Assembly: GCF_005508865.1 (NCBI RefSeq)
Contig: NZ_SCOM01000006.1
Coordinates: 102,885 to 166,884 of the forward strand
Origin: Pseudomonas sp. F(2018)
GTDB taxonomy: Bacteria > Pseudomonadota > Gammaproteobacteria > Pseudomonadales > Pseudomonadaceae
Reading direction: 5' to 3'
DNA length: 64,000 nt
Under the pieces are notes generated by a model. The model saw nothing but the letters and a program-made list of their open reading frames with translations. It searched no databases and was not told the DNA's origin. Position 1 is the stretch's first letter. Every line of letters starts with the position of its first letter. This document shows positions 17,801-26,274 of this stretch, in pieces. Both the position numbers and the translations under genes were made by a program.

Positions 17801-20677
17801 ACCTACAAGTACCAGTCGCGGATCAAGAACATCCCGCTGGGCAGCCAGCCGCTGAACATTGCCGCCAGCGGTACCAAGCTGACGCTGAACACCAGCGAGC
17901 CCGGCGACTTCACCTTGACCCTCAAGGCCGCCGACGGCACGCCGCTGAACCAGGTCGACTACAGCGTCGCCGGCCACGGCAACGCCAGCCGCTCGCTGGA
18001 GCGCAACGCCGAGCTGCAGCTGCGCCTGAACCAGGATGCCTACGCCCAGGGCGACGAGGTCGAGATCAGCATCCGCGCGCCCTACACCGGCGCCGGCCTG
18101 ATCACCATCGAGCGCGACAAGGTCTACGCCCACCAGTGGTTCAAGGCCGACAGCACCAGCAGCGTGCAACGCATCCGCCTGCCCGCAGAGCTGGAAGGCA
18201 ACGCCTACGTCAACGTGCAGTTCGTCCGCGACAGCGCCTCGCCCGAGGTGTACATGAGTCCGCTGTCCTACGGCGTGGCGCCGCTGCGCATCAAGCTGGA
18301 CGCGCGGCGCATCCCGCTGCAGGTCAGCGCCGCCGAGCACATCGAGCCGGGCCAGGCGCTGGACATCAAGGTCAGCACCGACCGCCCCGGCCGCGCCGTG
18401 GTCTACGCCATCGACGAAGGCATCCTGCAGGTCGCGCGCTACAAGGCGCCGGACCCGCTGGCGCAGTTCTTCCAGAAACGCGCCCTGGAAGTGCAGACCA
18501 GCCAGATCCTCGACCTGTTGCTACCCGAGTTCAGCCGCCTGCTCGACGCCTCGGCCGCCGGTGGTGACGGCGAGGACCTGCTCGGCGCCCACCTCAACCC
18601 GTTCAAGCGCAAGCGCAAGCCGCCGGTGGCCTACTGGTCCGGCCTAGTCGACCTGCAAGCCGGCGACAACGACTTCCGCTACGACGTGCCGGACTACTTC
18701 AACGGCAAGCTGCACTTGTTCGTGGTGGCGGTGGACGACGCCCGTATCGGCGTGGTCGAAGGCGCCACCGAAGTGCGCGGACCGCTGGTGATCACGCCCA
18801 ACGTGCCCGCCTTCGTCGCCCCCGGTGACCTGTTCAAGGTCAGTGCCGGGGTGTTCAGCAACCTGGAGCAGCCGACCACCGTCAAGGTCAGCGTGGAAAC
18901 CAGCGCCGGGCTGAAGATGAAATCCATCGACCAGGCCGAGCTGCAGCTGGCTCCGCGCAAGGAAGGCGTGGTGGAAATCGACCTGCTGGCCCAGGAAAAC
19001 CTGGGCTCGGCGGACATGACCTTCGTCGCCACCCTACCCGACGGCCGCCGCGTGAAGATCGGCGAGACCACCTCGGTACGCCCGCTGGTCGAGCGCCGCG
19101 TGGCCCTGACCCTGGGCCGCACGGAAGACGCCAGCGGCGAGGTGCAGGTCAGCCGCGACCTCTACCCGCAGCTGCGTGACGTGCGCTTCGCCGCCGCCGG
19201 CTCGCCGCTGGTCTGGGCCAGCGGCCTGCAGAGTTACCTGGACGACTACGGCTACAGCTGCACCGAGCAACTGGTGTCCAAGGCCATGCCAGCGCTGGTC
19301 TGGGGCAGCTCGGCCACGGGTGTCGACCCGCAGGCGGTGCCGTCCTTCGACAACGCCGTGCGCATCCTGCGCTCGCGGCAGAACCTGGAAGGCGGCTTCG
19401 GCCTGTGGGCGGCCAACCCGCAGGTGGCGCCGTTCGCCAGCCTCTACGCCACCGACTTCCTGATCGAAGCCAAGGAGCGCAACTTCGCGGTGCCGGGCGA
19501 CCTGCTCAATCGCGCCAACGGCTACCTCTCGCAACTGGCCAACGGCCCCAGCGAAGGTCTGGAGGAGCTGCGCAACCGCGCCTATGCCGCCTACCTGTTG
19601 ACCCGCCAGGGCGTGGTCACCAGCGGCGCGCTGGCCGATATCCGCGAGCGCTACGAGACCTACCACCGCAAGAACTGGCAGCAGGACATCGGGGCTGCCT
19701 ATCTGGCCGCCAGCTATAAGCTGCTGAAGCAGGACAAGCAGGCCGACAAGCTGTTCGCCGAACAGGTGTGGCGCAATCTGGAGAAGGGCTGGAGCAGCTA
19801 CGGCCTGTACTACGACCCGCTGGTGCACGACGCCGAGCACCTGCGCCTGCTGGCCAAGCACTTCCCCGCCGAGCTGGACGAGGTACCAGTGAAGCTGCTC
19901 GACGCCCTGGGCCAGCGCCTCAACGAACAGCGCTACAACTCCCTGTCCGCCGCCCTGTTGCTGCGGGCGCTGGACAGCTACGGCGAGCGCGCCGAGAACG
20001 GCCTCAACCTGCGCGTCAGCGCCTGGCTGGGCAAGCAGGGCGAACAGCCGCTGCAGCTGAGTGGCAAGCCGCCGGTCAGCGACGTGCCGCAGGCGGCCAA
20101 GATGCTGTTGCTGCGCAAAGACGGCGACGCGCCGGTGTTCTACATGCTCAGCGAAGGCGGCTACGACCGCGGCGCACCGGACAAGGTGCTGGCCGATGGC
20201 CTGGAGATCAGCCACGAGTACACCGACCTGAACGGCGAGCCGGTCAAGCAGGTCAGCGTCGGCGACGAGTTCCTGGTATGCCTGCGCCTGCGCGCCAAGA
20301 ACTTCGACCAGGTGCAGCAAGTGGCCGTGGTCGACCTGCTGCCGGGCGGCACCGAGCCGGTGTACAACCAGCCGGCGCCGGTCACCGAGCCCAGCGAGGA
20401 AGACGAGTACGCCGAGGAAGAGGCCGAGGAGCCGAGCTGGCAGCCGCCGGTGGGTGAGCCGGGCAAGAGCGACTGGTCGCCCGAGTTCGCCGATGTGCGC
20501 GACGACCGCGTGGTGCTTTACGGCACCGTCTATCGCGACGCCGCCACCTTCGTCTACCGCGTGCGCGCCACCAACGCCGGCACCTTCGGCACGCCGCCGG
20601 CCTATGCCGAAGGCATGTACGACACCACCCAGCAGGCCCGCGGCAAGGCCGGCCAGCTGACCATCGTCAAACCCTGA
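14843..20677 (+). CDS. yfhM: Large alpha-2-macroglobulin family protein (YfhM type), membrane-anchored
   Basis: Periplasmic macroglobulin of 1944 residues from the ATG at 14843, chosen because GCAGGG sits 6 bases before it; ATG 14837 is too close to that site. The N-terminus is not a lipoprotein signal: a hydrophobic stretch (about 10-35) and a second one (about 75-95, ending before WHWYQNLPVP) suggest inner-membrane anchoring. Macroglobulin domains follow (DRGLYRPGETAHLGM; DRPGRAVVYAIDEGIL), then a thioester motif CTEQ at Cys1473 in YGYSCTEQLVSKAMP and an alpha-alpha barrel. An acidic tail insert (EEDEYAEEEAEEPS) lies near 1870. It is larger than E. coli YfhM (about 1650). It is immediately followed by pbpC, the classic partner. 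Confidence 0.93.
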   Translation: MFTSLVAVSRRAFAFVSFIVLGVLRLARWLLSALVGSWQPPLWLRKLWQGLCACGRWLCARPGKTAAGLAVLALLGGAGAYAWHWYQNLPVPHTVAYSVHAPNLTGYQHEPISIDTLRVDFHESAAPLDAIGKEVHEGISLQPAVKGAWHWANDRSLVFTPAADWPIDQAYQVTLNEEGLLADGVLLDRYQFDLRTQPFTASMAGHELYQDPVVPSLKKLVATINFSHPVDEESFRQRVSIALDRGLEYRDKDVAPTPEISFAKNKLAAYVHSAPLATPLETTGVSLRVEKGIQARDGGNASAQPLQAAVSVPGRYRLTFSASNIQFVDNDRGEPEPVLMFSSSSAVSDEAIAKQVQVWLLPARDSQGSEYWDESEVDEQTLARAERVKLTQVPSVEPLNSLHAFKFKAEPGRYLYVKVAAKVEAVGGYLAKDPTYNLLQMPKYPRALAFLSEGALLSLNGEKQLGILGRGVPGAQVEISRLLPNQLHHLVDQNYGSFARPEISNGYFDRLVERMEVKLSLDASDPSKTQYSHVDLAPYLNADGGRRGIFVIKLSSEDDPSQDTFDYYYDDNPTRDLRFVVVTDLGIIAKRSSDGSHDLFVQSISQGGAVAGAEVQILGRNGLPVASAYTDGNGQAHFAKLDELRREKTPLMYVVNYGNDQSFLPVAASQHRLDLSRFDIGGQYENGEPDRLGAYLFSDRGLYRPGETAHLGMIVRTANWSGQLQGLPVELDVRDPRGQSVLRQQLKLSASGFESIDFHSSEAAPAGTYTATLSLIDEDEQRTALGNVDFKVRDFEPDRMKVSATLAKAPVKGWIAPEQVEAKIKAMHLFGAPASGRRVTAEMTLSPAYAAFEQYADYRFRITNSLNDSSTEELEEGQTDDNGETSPDLRLDRYAASTYRLSLLARVFEAEGGHNVAAQSSLMVSSAPWLAGVKSVDSLDYVSKGAKREVEWLAIGPDLKPLAVDGLSTELVEHRYVSVLVKQSNGTYKYQSRIKNIPLGSQPLNIAASGTKLTLNTSEPGDFTLTLKAADGTPLNQVDYSVAGHGNASRSLERNAELQLRLNQDAYAQGDEVEISIRAPYTGAGLITIERDKVYAHQWFKADSTSSVQRIRLPAELEGNAYVNVQFVRDSASPEVYMSPLSYGVAPLRIKLDARRIPLQVSAAEHIEPGQALDIKVSTDRPGRAVVYAIDEGILQVARYKAPDPLAQFFQKRALEVQTSQILDLLLPEFSRLLDASAAGGDGEDLLGAHLNPFKRKRKPPVAYWSGLVDLQAGDNDFRYDVPDYFNGKLHLFVVAVDDARIGVVEGATEVRGPLVITPNVPAFVAPGDLFKVSAGVFSNLEQPTTVKVSVETSAGLKMKSIDQAELQLAPRKEGVVEIDLLAQENLGSADMTFVATLPDGRRVKIGETTSVRPLVERRVALTLGRTEDASGEVQVSRDLYPQLRDVRFAAAGSPLVWASGLQSYLDDYGYSCTEQLVSKAMPALVWGSSATGVDPQAVPSFDNAVRILRSRQNLEGGFGLWAANPQVAPFASLYATDFLIEAKERNFAVPGDLLNRANGYLSQLANGPSEGLEELRNRAYAAYLLTRQGVVTSGALADIRERYETYHRKNWQQDIGAAYLAASYKLLKQDKQADKLFAEQVWRNLEKGWSSYGLYYDPLVHDAEHLRLLAKHFPAELDEVPVKLLDALGQRLNEQRYNSLSAALLLRALDSYGERAENGLNLRVSAWLGKQGEQPLQLSGKPPVSDVPQAAKMLLLRKDGDAPVFYMLSEGGYDRGAPDKVLADGLEISHEYTDLNGEPVKQVSVGDEFLVCLRLRAKNFDQVQQVAVVDLLPGGTEPVYNQPAPVTEPSEEDEYAEEEAEEPSWQPPVGEPGKSDWSPEFADVRDDRVVLYGTVYRDAATFVYRVRATNAGTFGTPPAYAEGMYDTTQQARGKAGQLTIVKP

Positions 20678-20680
20678 ACC

Positions 20681-20713
20681 AGCGGCCCTCCTCCGCGAGG
20701 GCCGCTTCCTTTT
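20681..20713 (+). terminator. Hairpin with T-rich tail between yfhM and pbpC
   Basis: Ten-base perfect stem AGCGGCCCTC (20681-20690) with GAGGGCCGCT (20697-20706), loop CTCCGC, followed by TCCTTTT. It has the form of an intrinsic terminator yet stands only 9 bases before pbpC, whose own ribosome site is weak. It may attenuate pbpC expression relative to yfhM. Confidence 0.65.
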
Positions 20714-20721
20714 GAAGCGCC

Positions 20722-23025
20722 ATGTCCCGACTGAAACGCTGTCTGTCCGGCCTCGGCCTGTTCCTCCTGCTGCTCGCGGCGCTGCGCCTGTGGCCGCATG
20801 CGCCGCTGCGCGAGGCGGCGCCGCTGTCGCGCATGGTGCTGGCGGAGAACGGCGAACTGCTGCGCATGACCCTGGCCGGCGACGGCCAGTACCGCCTGTG
20901 GGTGCCGCTGGAGCGCATCGCCCCGGCCATGGTCGAGGCGCTGCTGCTCAAGGAAGACCGCCACTTCTACCGGCATCCGGGCGTCGATCCCACGGCGCTG
21001 GTGCGCGCGGCCATGGCCACCTACGGCGGCGGCATGCGCCAGGGTGGCTCGACCCTGAGCATGCAGCTGGCCAGGCGCCTGTACGACCTCAACTCGCGGC
21101 AGATTCCCGGCAAGCTGCAGCAGATCGCCCTGGCCCTGTGGATCGAGGCGCGCCACAGCAAGCACGACATCCTCGAGGCCTACCTCAACCTGGCGCCCAT
21201 GGGCGGCAACATCGAGGGCGTCGAGGCGGCCAGCCGCATCTACTTCGCCAAGGCGGCGGCGCAGCTGTCGCTCAGCGAGGCCCTGGCCCTGGCCGTGATT
21301 CCCCAGCAGCCTGGCCGCGGCCAGTTCGGCCCGGCGCTGCAGCGCGCGCGCCTGCAGCTGATGGCCCAGTGGCGCCGCGAGCATGCCGACGACCCGCGCA
21401 ACGACGGCCTGCTGGAGCTGCCATTGCAGGCGCGCACCCGGCGCCAGCTGGCGTTCCGCGCGCCGCACCTGAGCGAGCAGCTGCTGGCCAGCCACGAGGG
21501 CAGCGAGCTGCACAGCACCCTCGATCCGCGCCTGCAGCAGCGCCTGGAACAACTGGTCGGCCAGTTCGTCGCCGACCGGCGCAAACTGGGCGTGCGCAAC
21601 GCCACGGCGATCCTGGTGGACAGCCGCGATCAGGCGGTGAAGGCACTGGTGGGCTCGGCCGACTACTTCGATGCCAGCATCCAGGGCCAGGTCAACGGCG
21701 TGCAGGCTCGCCGCTCTCCGGGATCGACGCTCAAGCCATTCCTCTACGGCCTGGCCCTGGACCAGGGCGTGATCCAGCCGATGAGCATCCTCAAGGACGC
21801 GCCCAGCGCCTTCGGCGCCTTCCAGCCGGAAAACTTCGACGGCAAGTTCGCCGGCCCGCTGACCGCCCAGGACGCGCTGATCCGCAGCCGCAACGTGCCG
21901 GCCGTGTGGCTGGCCAGCCAGCTCAGGCAGCCATCGCTGCACGGCCTGCTGCAGCGCGCCGGCATCCAGGGCCTGCGCGAGGAGGAGTTCTACGGCCTGG
22001 CCCTGGCTCTGGGCGGCGGCGAGCTGACCCCGGCCGAACTGGCCAGGTTGTATCTAATGCTGGCCGGCGACGGCCGCCTGCGTCCACTGCGCTGGACCCG
22101 CGAGGACAAAAGCGAACCGGGCGCCCAGCTGCTGTCGCCGCAGGCGGCCTTCACGGTCCGCGACATGCTGCGCCACAACCCGCGCCCGGACGGCCTGCCC
22201 GCCGATGCCCGCGGCCGCGACTGGCCGGTGGCCTGGAAGACCGGCACCTCCTGGGGCTTCCACGATGCCTGGAGCGCCGGCCTGGTCGGGCCCTACGTGC
22301 TGGTGGTGTGGGTCGGCAATTTCGACGCCACGCCGAACCCGGCCTTCGTCGGCATCAAGACCGCCGCGCCGCTGTTCTTCCGCATCGCCGATGCCCTGCC
22401 GCTGGCCCTGCCGGAGGTGCGCGCACCGGTCGACCGGCCGCCGGCGGGGCTGGCCCGCGTCGAGGTCTGCGCCGCCTCCGGCGAGCTGCCCAACCGCTGG
22501 TGCCCGCAGACCCGCAAGACCTGGTATATCCCCGGCGTGTCGCCGATCCGCGTATCCGACCTGCACCGCCCGGTGATGGTCGATCGGCAGACCGGCAAGG
22601 CCGCCTGCCCGCCCATCGACCCGGCGACCAGCGAGCTGCAGGTGTTCGAGTTCTGGCCATCCGACCTGCAACGCCTGTTCGTCGACGCCGGTCTGCCCCG
22701 GCGCACGCCGCCGGACGCCCAGCGCGACTGCCAGGTGCAGGCCGCCATCGACACCAGCGAGGCGCCGCGCATCACCTCGCCGCTGACCCAGGTGACCTAC
22801 AGCCTGCGCCTGTCGCAACCGCAGGAAAGCATCAGCCTAGCCGCCCATGCCGCCGCCGATGCCCGCCTGCTGTACTGGTTCGCCGACCACACCCTGGTCG
22901 GCCAGGGACCGCCACAGACCGCCCTGCAATGGCGGCCCGAGCGTTCGGGGCAATACCGCATTCGCGTCAGTGACGACCAGGGCCGCAGTGCCAGCCGGGC
23001 GCTGCAGGTAGAGTTCCTGCCGTAA
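20722..23025 (+). CDS. pbpC: Penicillin-binding protein 1C
   Basis: Bifunctional class A penicillin-binding protein, 767 residues, anchored by an N-terminal membrane segment (about 8-24). The glycosyltransferase domain has LLLKEDRHFYRHPGVD (catalytic Glu78) and GGSTLSMQLARRL. The transpeptidase domain has GSTLK (Ser335, Lys338), SRN (389-391) and KTGTS (Lys506). A C-terminal PBP1C extension (BiPBP_C type, about 685-765) is present. PBP1C is an atypical synthase thought to repair peptidoglycan together with YfhM rather than to support growth. Gene order yfhM-pbpC is the usual arrangement. Confidence 0.96.
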   Translation: MSRLKRCLSGLGLFLLLLAALRLWPHAPLREAAPLSRMVLAENGELLRMTLAGDGQYRLWVPLERIAPAMVEALLLKEDRHFYRHPGVDPTALVRAAMATYGGGMRQGGSTLSMQLARRLYDLNSRQIPGKLQQIALALWIEARHSKHDILEAYLNLAPMGGNIEGVEAASRIYFAKAAAQLSLSEALALAVIPQQPGRGQFGPALQRARLQLMAQWRREHADDPRNDGLLELPLQARTRRQLAFRAPHLSEQLLASHEGSELHSTLDPRLQQRLEQLVGQFVADRRKLGVRNATAILVDSRDQAVKALVGSADYFDASIQGQVNGVQARRSPGSTLKPFLYGLALDQGVIQPMSILKDAPSAFGAFQPENFDGKFAGPLTAQDALIRSRNVPAVWLASQLRQPSLHGLLQRAGIQGLREEEFYGLALALGGGELTPAELARLYLMLAGDGRLRPLRWTREDKSEPGAQLLSPQAAFTVRDMLRHNPRPDGLPADARGRDWPVAWKTGTSWGFHDAWSAGLVGPYVLVVWVGNFDATPNPAFVGIKTAAPLFFRIADALPLALPEVRAPVDRPPAGLARVEVCAASGELPNRWCPQTRKTWYIPGVSPIRVSDLHRPVMVDRQTGKAACPPIDPATSELQVFEFWPSDLQRLFVDAGLPRRTPPDAQRDCQVQAAIDTSEAPRITSPLTQVTYSLRLSQPQESISLAAHAAADARLLYWFADHTLVGQGPPQTALQWRPERSGQYRIRVSDDQGRSASRALQVEFLP

Positions 23026-23044
23026 CCCGGTGGCCTGTAGCCCT

Positions 23045-23110
23045 GTAGCCCGGATGCAATCCGGGAAAGACGGCGCAGCGCTCGATGACCCCGGATTTCA
23101 TCCGGGCTAC
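23045..23110. repeat. REP palindrome, GTAGCCCGGAT type
   Basis: Inverted repeat GTAGCCCGGATGCAATCCGGG / CCCCGGATTTCATCCGGGCTAC between the convergent pbpC and AEC transporter genes. A second copy with the same arms lies at 32453-32515. Confidence 0.85.
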
Positions 23111-23140
23111 GGTCACACAGGTAAATGGCCCTCTCCCCAG

Positions 23141-23164
23141 CCCTCTCCCGTAAACGGGAGAGGG
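23141..23164. repeat. CCCTCTCCC hairpin repeat
   Basis: Perfect stem CCCTCTCCCG (23141-23150) and CGGGAGAGGG (23155-23164) with a TAAA loop. Related hairpins sit at 52489-52509 and 52552-52588, so this is a dispersed intergenic repeat of this genome. Confidence 0.75.
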
Positions 23165-23181
23165 AGTAGAGCCGCTGCCGC

Positions 23182-24123
23182 TCAGATCCAGCCGCCCCAC
23201 TGCAGCACGAAGAGGCCGATGTTGGTGGTGACCACCGCCACCAGGGTGGTGAGCACGATGATCGCCGCCGCCAGTTCGTGGTTGCCGCCGGCCGCCCTGG
23301 CCATGACGAAGCTGGCCGCGGCCGTGGGGCTGGCGAAGTAGAGGAACAGGATGGCCAACTCGGCATTGCGGAAGCCGAGGGCGAAGGCGCCCAGCGTGGC
23401 GAGGCTCGGCAGCCAGACCATCTTCATCAGGCTGGCGCCGATGGCCAGGCCGCTGCTGGCGCGCAAGGAGGCCAGCGACAGGGTGCCGCCGATGCAGATC
23501 AGCGCCAGCGGCAGGGTCAGCTGGGCCAGGTATTCGCCGGAAGTGGTCAGCCAGGCCGGCAGGCGCACCTGCCAGTAGGCGAAGGGAATCGCCGCGAGCA
23601 CGCCGAGGATCAGCGGATTGCGCAGGATGCCCTTGAGGATGCTCCAGGGGCTGGCCTTGCTGTTGGGGTTGTACACCTCGAGCACGATCACCGAGAGGGT
23701 GTTGTAGCTGAGGATCACCACCCCGCCGAGGATGCCGCCCAGCGACAGACCGTAGTCGCCGTAGAGGCTGGTGGCCAGGGCCAGGCCGATGATGCCGTTG
23801 TTGCCACGGAACGAGCCCTGCACGAACACGCCACGTTCGGCCCGCGGCACCCGCAGCAGGGCCCAGCCCCAGGCCAGCAGGAAACCGAGCACGGTGGCCA
23901 GCAGGAAGTAGCCGAGCACTGCCGGCTGCAGCGCGGTATTCAGGTCGGCGTGCAGGATCGCGAGGAACAGCATGACCGGCATGCTGACGTTGAACACCAG
24001 GGCCGAGGCGGTGTTGATGAAGTGGCCGTCGATCAGGGCCAGGCGCTTGAGCGCCACCCCGAGGAACAGCATGGAGAACACCGGCGCGGTGATGGCGAGC
24101 GTCTGCTGGACAACGGCGAGCAT
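23182..24123 (-). CDS. AEC family transporter (auxin efflux carrier-like)
   Basis: 313-residue inner-membrane permease with about ten hydrophobic segments in the two-bundle AEC arrangement. Family marks include PVFSMLFLGVALKR near the start, GFFRGNN-like SFRGNNGIIGLA in the crossover region and SPTAAASFVMA near the C-terminus. Bacterial AEC proteins move organic acids or amino acids such as malate and malonate; the substrate here is unknown. It ends close to the pbpC 3' side and points toward it. A nested palindrome lies just upstream of its start and may be its operator. It is not obviously tied to the macroglobulin genes. Confidence 0.9.
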   Translation of the reverse strand: MLAVVQQTLAITAPVFSMLFLGVALKRLALIDGHFINTASALVFNVSMPVMLFLAILHADLNTALQPAVLGYFLLATVLGFLLAWGWALLRVPRAERGVFVQGSFRGNNGIIGLALATSLYGDYGLSLGGILGGVVILSYNTLSVIVLEVYNPNSKASPWSILKGILRNPLILGVLAAIPFAYWQVRLPAWLTTSGEYLAQLTLPLALICIGGTLSLASLRASSGLAIGASLMKMVWLPSLATLGAFALGFRNAELAILFLYFASPTAAASFVMARAAGGNHELAAAIIVLTTLVAVVTTNIGLFVLQWGGWI

Positions 24124-24128
24124 GGCAG

Positions 24129-24175
24129 CCCCGACTACTTGATTAGGCGGCTAATGATAACCGCTGCAGTCGGGG
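24129..24175. promoter_or_regulatory. Nested palindrome upstream of the AEC transporter
   Basis: ATTAG-GCGG-CTAAT (24142-24155) is enclosed by an eight-base inverted pair CCCCGACT (24129-24136) and AGTCGGGG (24168-24175). It starts about 6 bases upstream of the AEC start codon. It could be a repressor site or a mRNA 5' hairpin. Confidence 0.4.
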
Positions 24176-24247
24176 AAAGGCTTTCACCAGGCTTTCAATG
24201 GCGCTCGTGCTCCGCGCAGCCATGCGCGGAGCGCGAACAGGAGTGGC

Positions 24248-24808
24248 TCAGCGGCGTACCGGGCGCTTCTGCAGCTTGCGCTGCAGGGTACGGCGGTGCA
24301 TGCCGAGGGCGCGAGCGGTGGCGGAGATATTGCCGTCGTGCTCGGCCAGCACGCGCTGGATGTGCTCCCACTGCAGGCGGTCCACCGACATCGGGTTTTC
24401 CGGCACCAGGGTATTGAGGTCGGCATGCTCGGAGAGCAGCGCGGTGAGCACGTCGTCGGCGTCGGCCGGCTTGCACAGGTAGTTGGTGGCGCCGCGCTTG
24501 ATCGCCTCCACGGCGGTGGCGATGCTCGAATAGCCGGTGAGGATCACCACGCGCATCTCCGGGTCCAGCTCCAGCAGCTTGGGCAGCAGCACCAGGCCGG
24601 AATCGCCTTCCATCTTCAGGTCGACCACGGCGTAGTCCGGCAGATCTTCCTTGGCCAGGACCAGGCCCTCCTCCGCCGAGTTGGCCACGCTCACGCGCAG
24701 GCCGCGGCGGTCCATGGCGCGGGCCATGACGCGGGTGAAGGTGGCGTCGTCGTCCACCAGCAGCAGGTGCGGCTGGTCTTCCTGATCGTGCAGTTGTTCG
24801 TCAGACAT
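24248..24808 (-). CDS. roxR: Response regulator RoxR (RegA/PrrA/ActR family)
   Basis: 186-residue global redox response regulator. The receiver domain has LLLVDDDATF and the phospho-acceptor Asp63 in YAVVDLKM, with conserved Thr in ILTGYSS and Lys in YLCKPAD. The C-terminal Fis-type helix-turn-helix is GNISATARALGMHRRTLQRKL, nearly invariant in RegA/PrrA/RoxR. The ATG at 24808 has GGAG six bases upstream; ATG 24814 and TTG 24820 are alternatives. It overlaps the roxS stop by 8 bases, so the pair is translationally coupled. In P. aeruginosa RoxSR controls terminal oxidases including the cyanide-insensitive one. Confidence 0.96.
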   Translation of the reverse strand: MSDEQLHDQEDQPHLLLVDDDATFTRVMARAMDRRGLRVSVANSAEEGLVLAKEDLPDYAVVDLKMEGDSGLVLLPKLLELDPEMRVVILTGYSSIATAVEAIKRGATNYLCKPADADDVLTALLSEHADLNTLVPENPMSVDRLQWEHIQRVLAEHDGNISATARALGMHRRTLQRKLQKRPVRR

Positions 24809-26072
24809 GCTCATCTCCAAGCCTCGGCAGCAGCAGTTCCGTCAGCGTGCCGCCCTCTTCGTGATTGTAGAGTTTCACCGAACCACCGGCCCGCGTCACG
24901 CTGGCCTGGCTGAGGAACAGGCCGAGGCCGAAGCCCTTGCCCTTGGTGGTGAAGAAGGGTTTGCCGATCTGCTCGGCGATGGCCAGCGGCACACCGGCGC
25001 CGTGATCGCGAATGCTCAGCTTGATCCAGCTCGCGTCCCAGTCCAGGCGGATGTCGAGCTTGTCCGGGCAGGCATCGGCGGCGTTGTTCAGCAGGTTGAG
25101 CAGGGCCTGGGTCAGGTCGGCCGGCGGCAACAGGCGCGGCACCGCACCGCCGCCCAGGCACTGGAAGCGATAGGTGGCCTCGGGGCGCATCAGGTGCCAG
25201 CGGTTGAGAGTCGCCTCCAGCCACTGCACGGCGGTCTGCTCGAACACCGCCTGGCGGCGATCGGCCTCGGCGGCGCGCACCAGGTGCTGCAGGGTCTCCT
25301 TGCACAGCTTGACCTGTTCCTGCAGCAGGGCCAGGTCGTCCTGCAGGGTCGGCTTGTCGCGGTATTCCTGGCGCAGCTCCTTGAGCAGCACGCTCATGGT
25401 CGCCAGCGGCGTGCCCAGCTCGTGGGCGGCGCCGGCGGCCTGGGTGGCCACGGCCAGCAGCTGCTGGTCGCGCATGCCCTCCTCGCGACGCAGCGCCTGC
25501 AGCTCGTCCTGGCGGCGCAGGGCGCCGGCCATCTTGACCACGAAGAAGGTGATGAAGGCGGCGGACAGCAGGAAGTTCAGCCACATGCCGAACAGGTGCA
25601 GGCTGATCAGCATCGCCTCGTGCTGCACGTTGTTCAGGTGCATCGGGTGGTACCAGATCAGCAGCGCCGTGTAGCCGGTGAGCGCCAACCCCGCGAGGAA
25701 CATGGAATACAGCCAGGGCAGGGTCGCCGCGGCGATGGTCAGCGGCACCAGGTAGTAGGACACGAAGGGGTTGGTCGAGCCGCCGGAGAAGTACAGCAGC
25801 AGGCTGTGGATCACCAGGTCGCAGGCCAACTGCACCGTGTACTCCAGTTCGGTCACCGGCCACGGCCCACGCAGGCGCAGGGCGGTGAGCAGGCACAGGC
25901 CGAGGGACACGCCGAGGGTGATGCACAGCGGTAGCCAGGGCAGCGGCAGCAGGTCGGACAGGTAGGCGATGCCCACCGAGCCGGCCTGGGCGGCCAGCAC
26001 CAGCAGGCGAATCAGGGTCAGGCGCCAGAGGTTCTGGCGGCTGGCGGACAGCAATTGGACGGGTGCGTACAT
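24801..26072 (-). CDS. roxS: Sensor histidine kinase RoxS (RegB/PrrB family)
   Basis: 423-residue membrane sensor with six hydrophobic segments. The ubiquinone-binding heptapeptide GGSTNPF (97-103) of RegB-type sensors is present. The H box is GAAHELGTPLATM (His217), and KLCKE places a Cys at 257, equivalent to the redox-active Cys of RegB. N, G1 and G2 boxes follow (NLLNNAADAC, IRDHGAGV, KGFGLGLFL). The start at 26072 (MYAPVQLLS) has GGAG five bases upstream; the frame is open to 26210, but that extension lacks support. Likely senses quinone-pool redox state and phosphorylates RoxR. Confidence 0.96.
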   Translation of the reverse strand: MYAPVQLLSASRQNLWRLTLIRLLVLAAQAGSVGIAYLSDLLPLPWLPLCITLGVSLGLCLLTALRLRGPWPVTELEYTVQLACDLVIHSLLLYFSGGSTNPFVSYYLVPLTIAAATLPWLYSMFLAGLALTGYTALLIWYHPMHLNNVQHEAMLISLHLFGMWLNFLLSAAFITFFVVKMAGALRRQDELQALRREEGMRDQQLLAVATQAAGAAHELGTPLATMSVLLKELRQEYRDKPTLQDDLALLQEQVKLCKETLQHLVRAAEADRRQAVFEQTAVQWLEATLNRWHLMRPEATYRFQCLGGGAVPRLLPPADLTQALLNLLNNAADACPDKLDIRLDWDASWIKLSIRDHGAGVPLAIAEQIGKPFFTTKGKGFGLGLFLSQASVTRAGGSVKLYNHEEGGTLTELLLPRLGDEHV

Positions 26073-26274
26073 AGAGGCTCCGGGCATGCCGGCGAGTATA
26101 ACCAGAGGGCTTGGGTGGCCGCTGACCTGCGTCAACCGGACGCAGCGAGGCTCGCCTGCGAGCGAAGCCGCGAACGAGCCGGCAACTGGAAAAAGAAAAC
26201 CTGCGAACAAGCTTTAACCCGAATAGTCTGACCACTTCGTCAAACACCAGGACAACCACCCGCAAGGAGTCCCC

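Noticed and set aside
15659..18340. Open frame of 893 codons on the minus strand
   Set aside because: Antisense shadow of yfhM.
23182..24123. AEC transporter as a member of the macroglobulin system
   Set aside because: Opposite orientation, separated by REP and hairpin repeats, and no functional link known.
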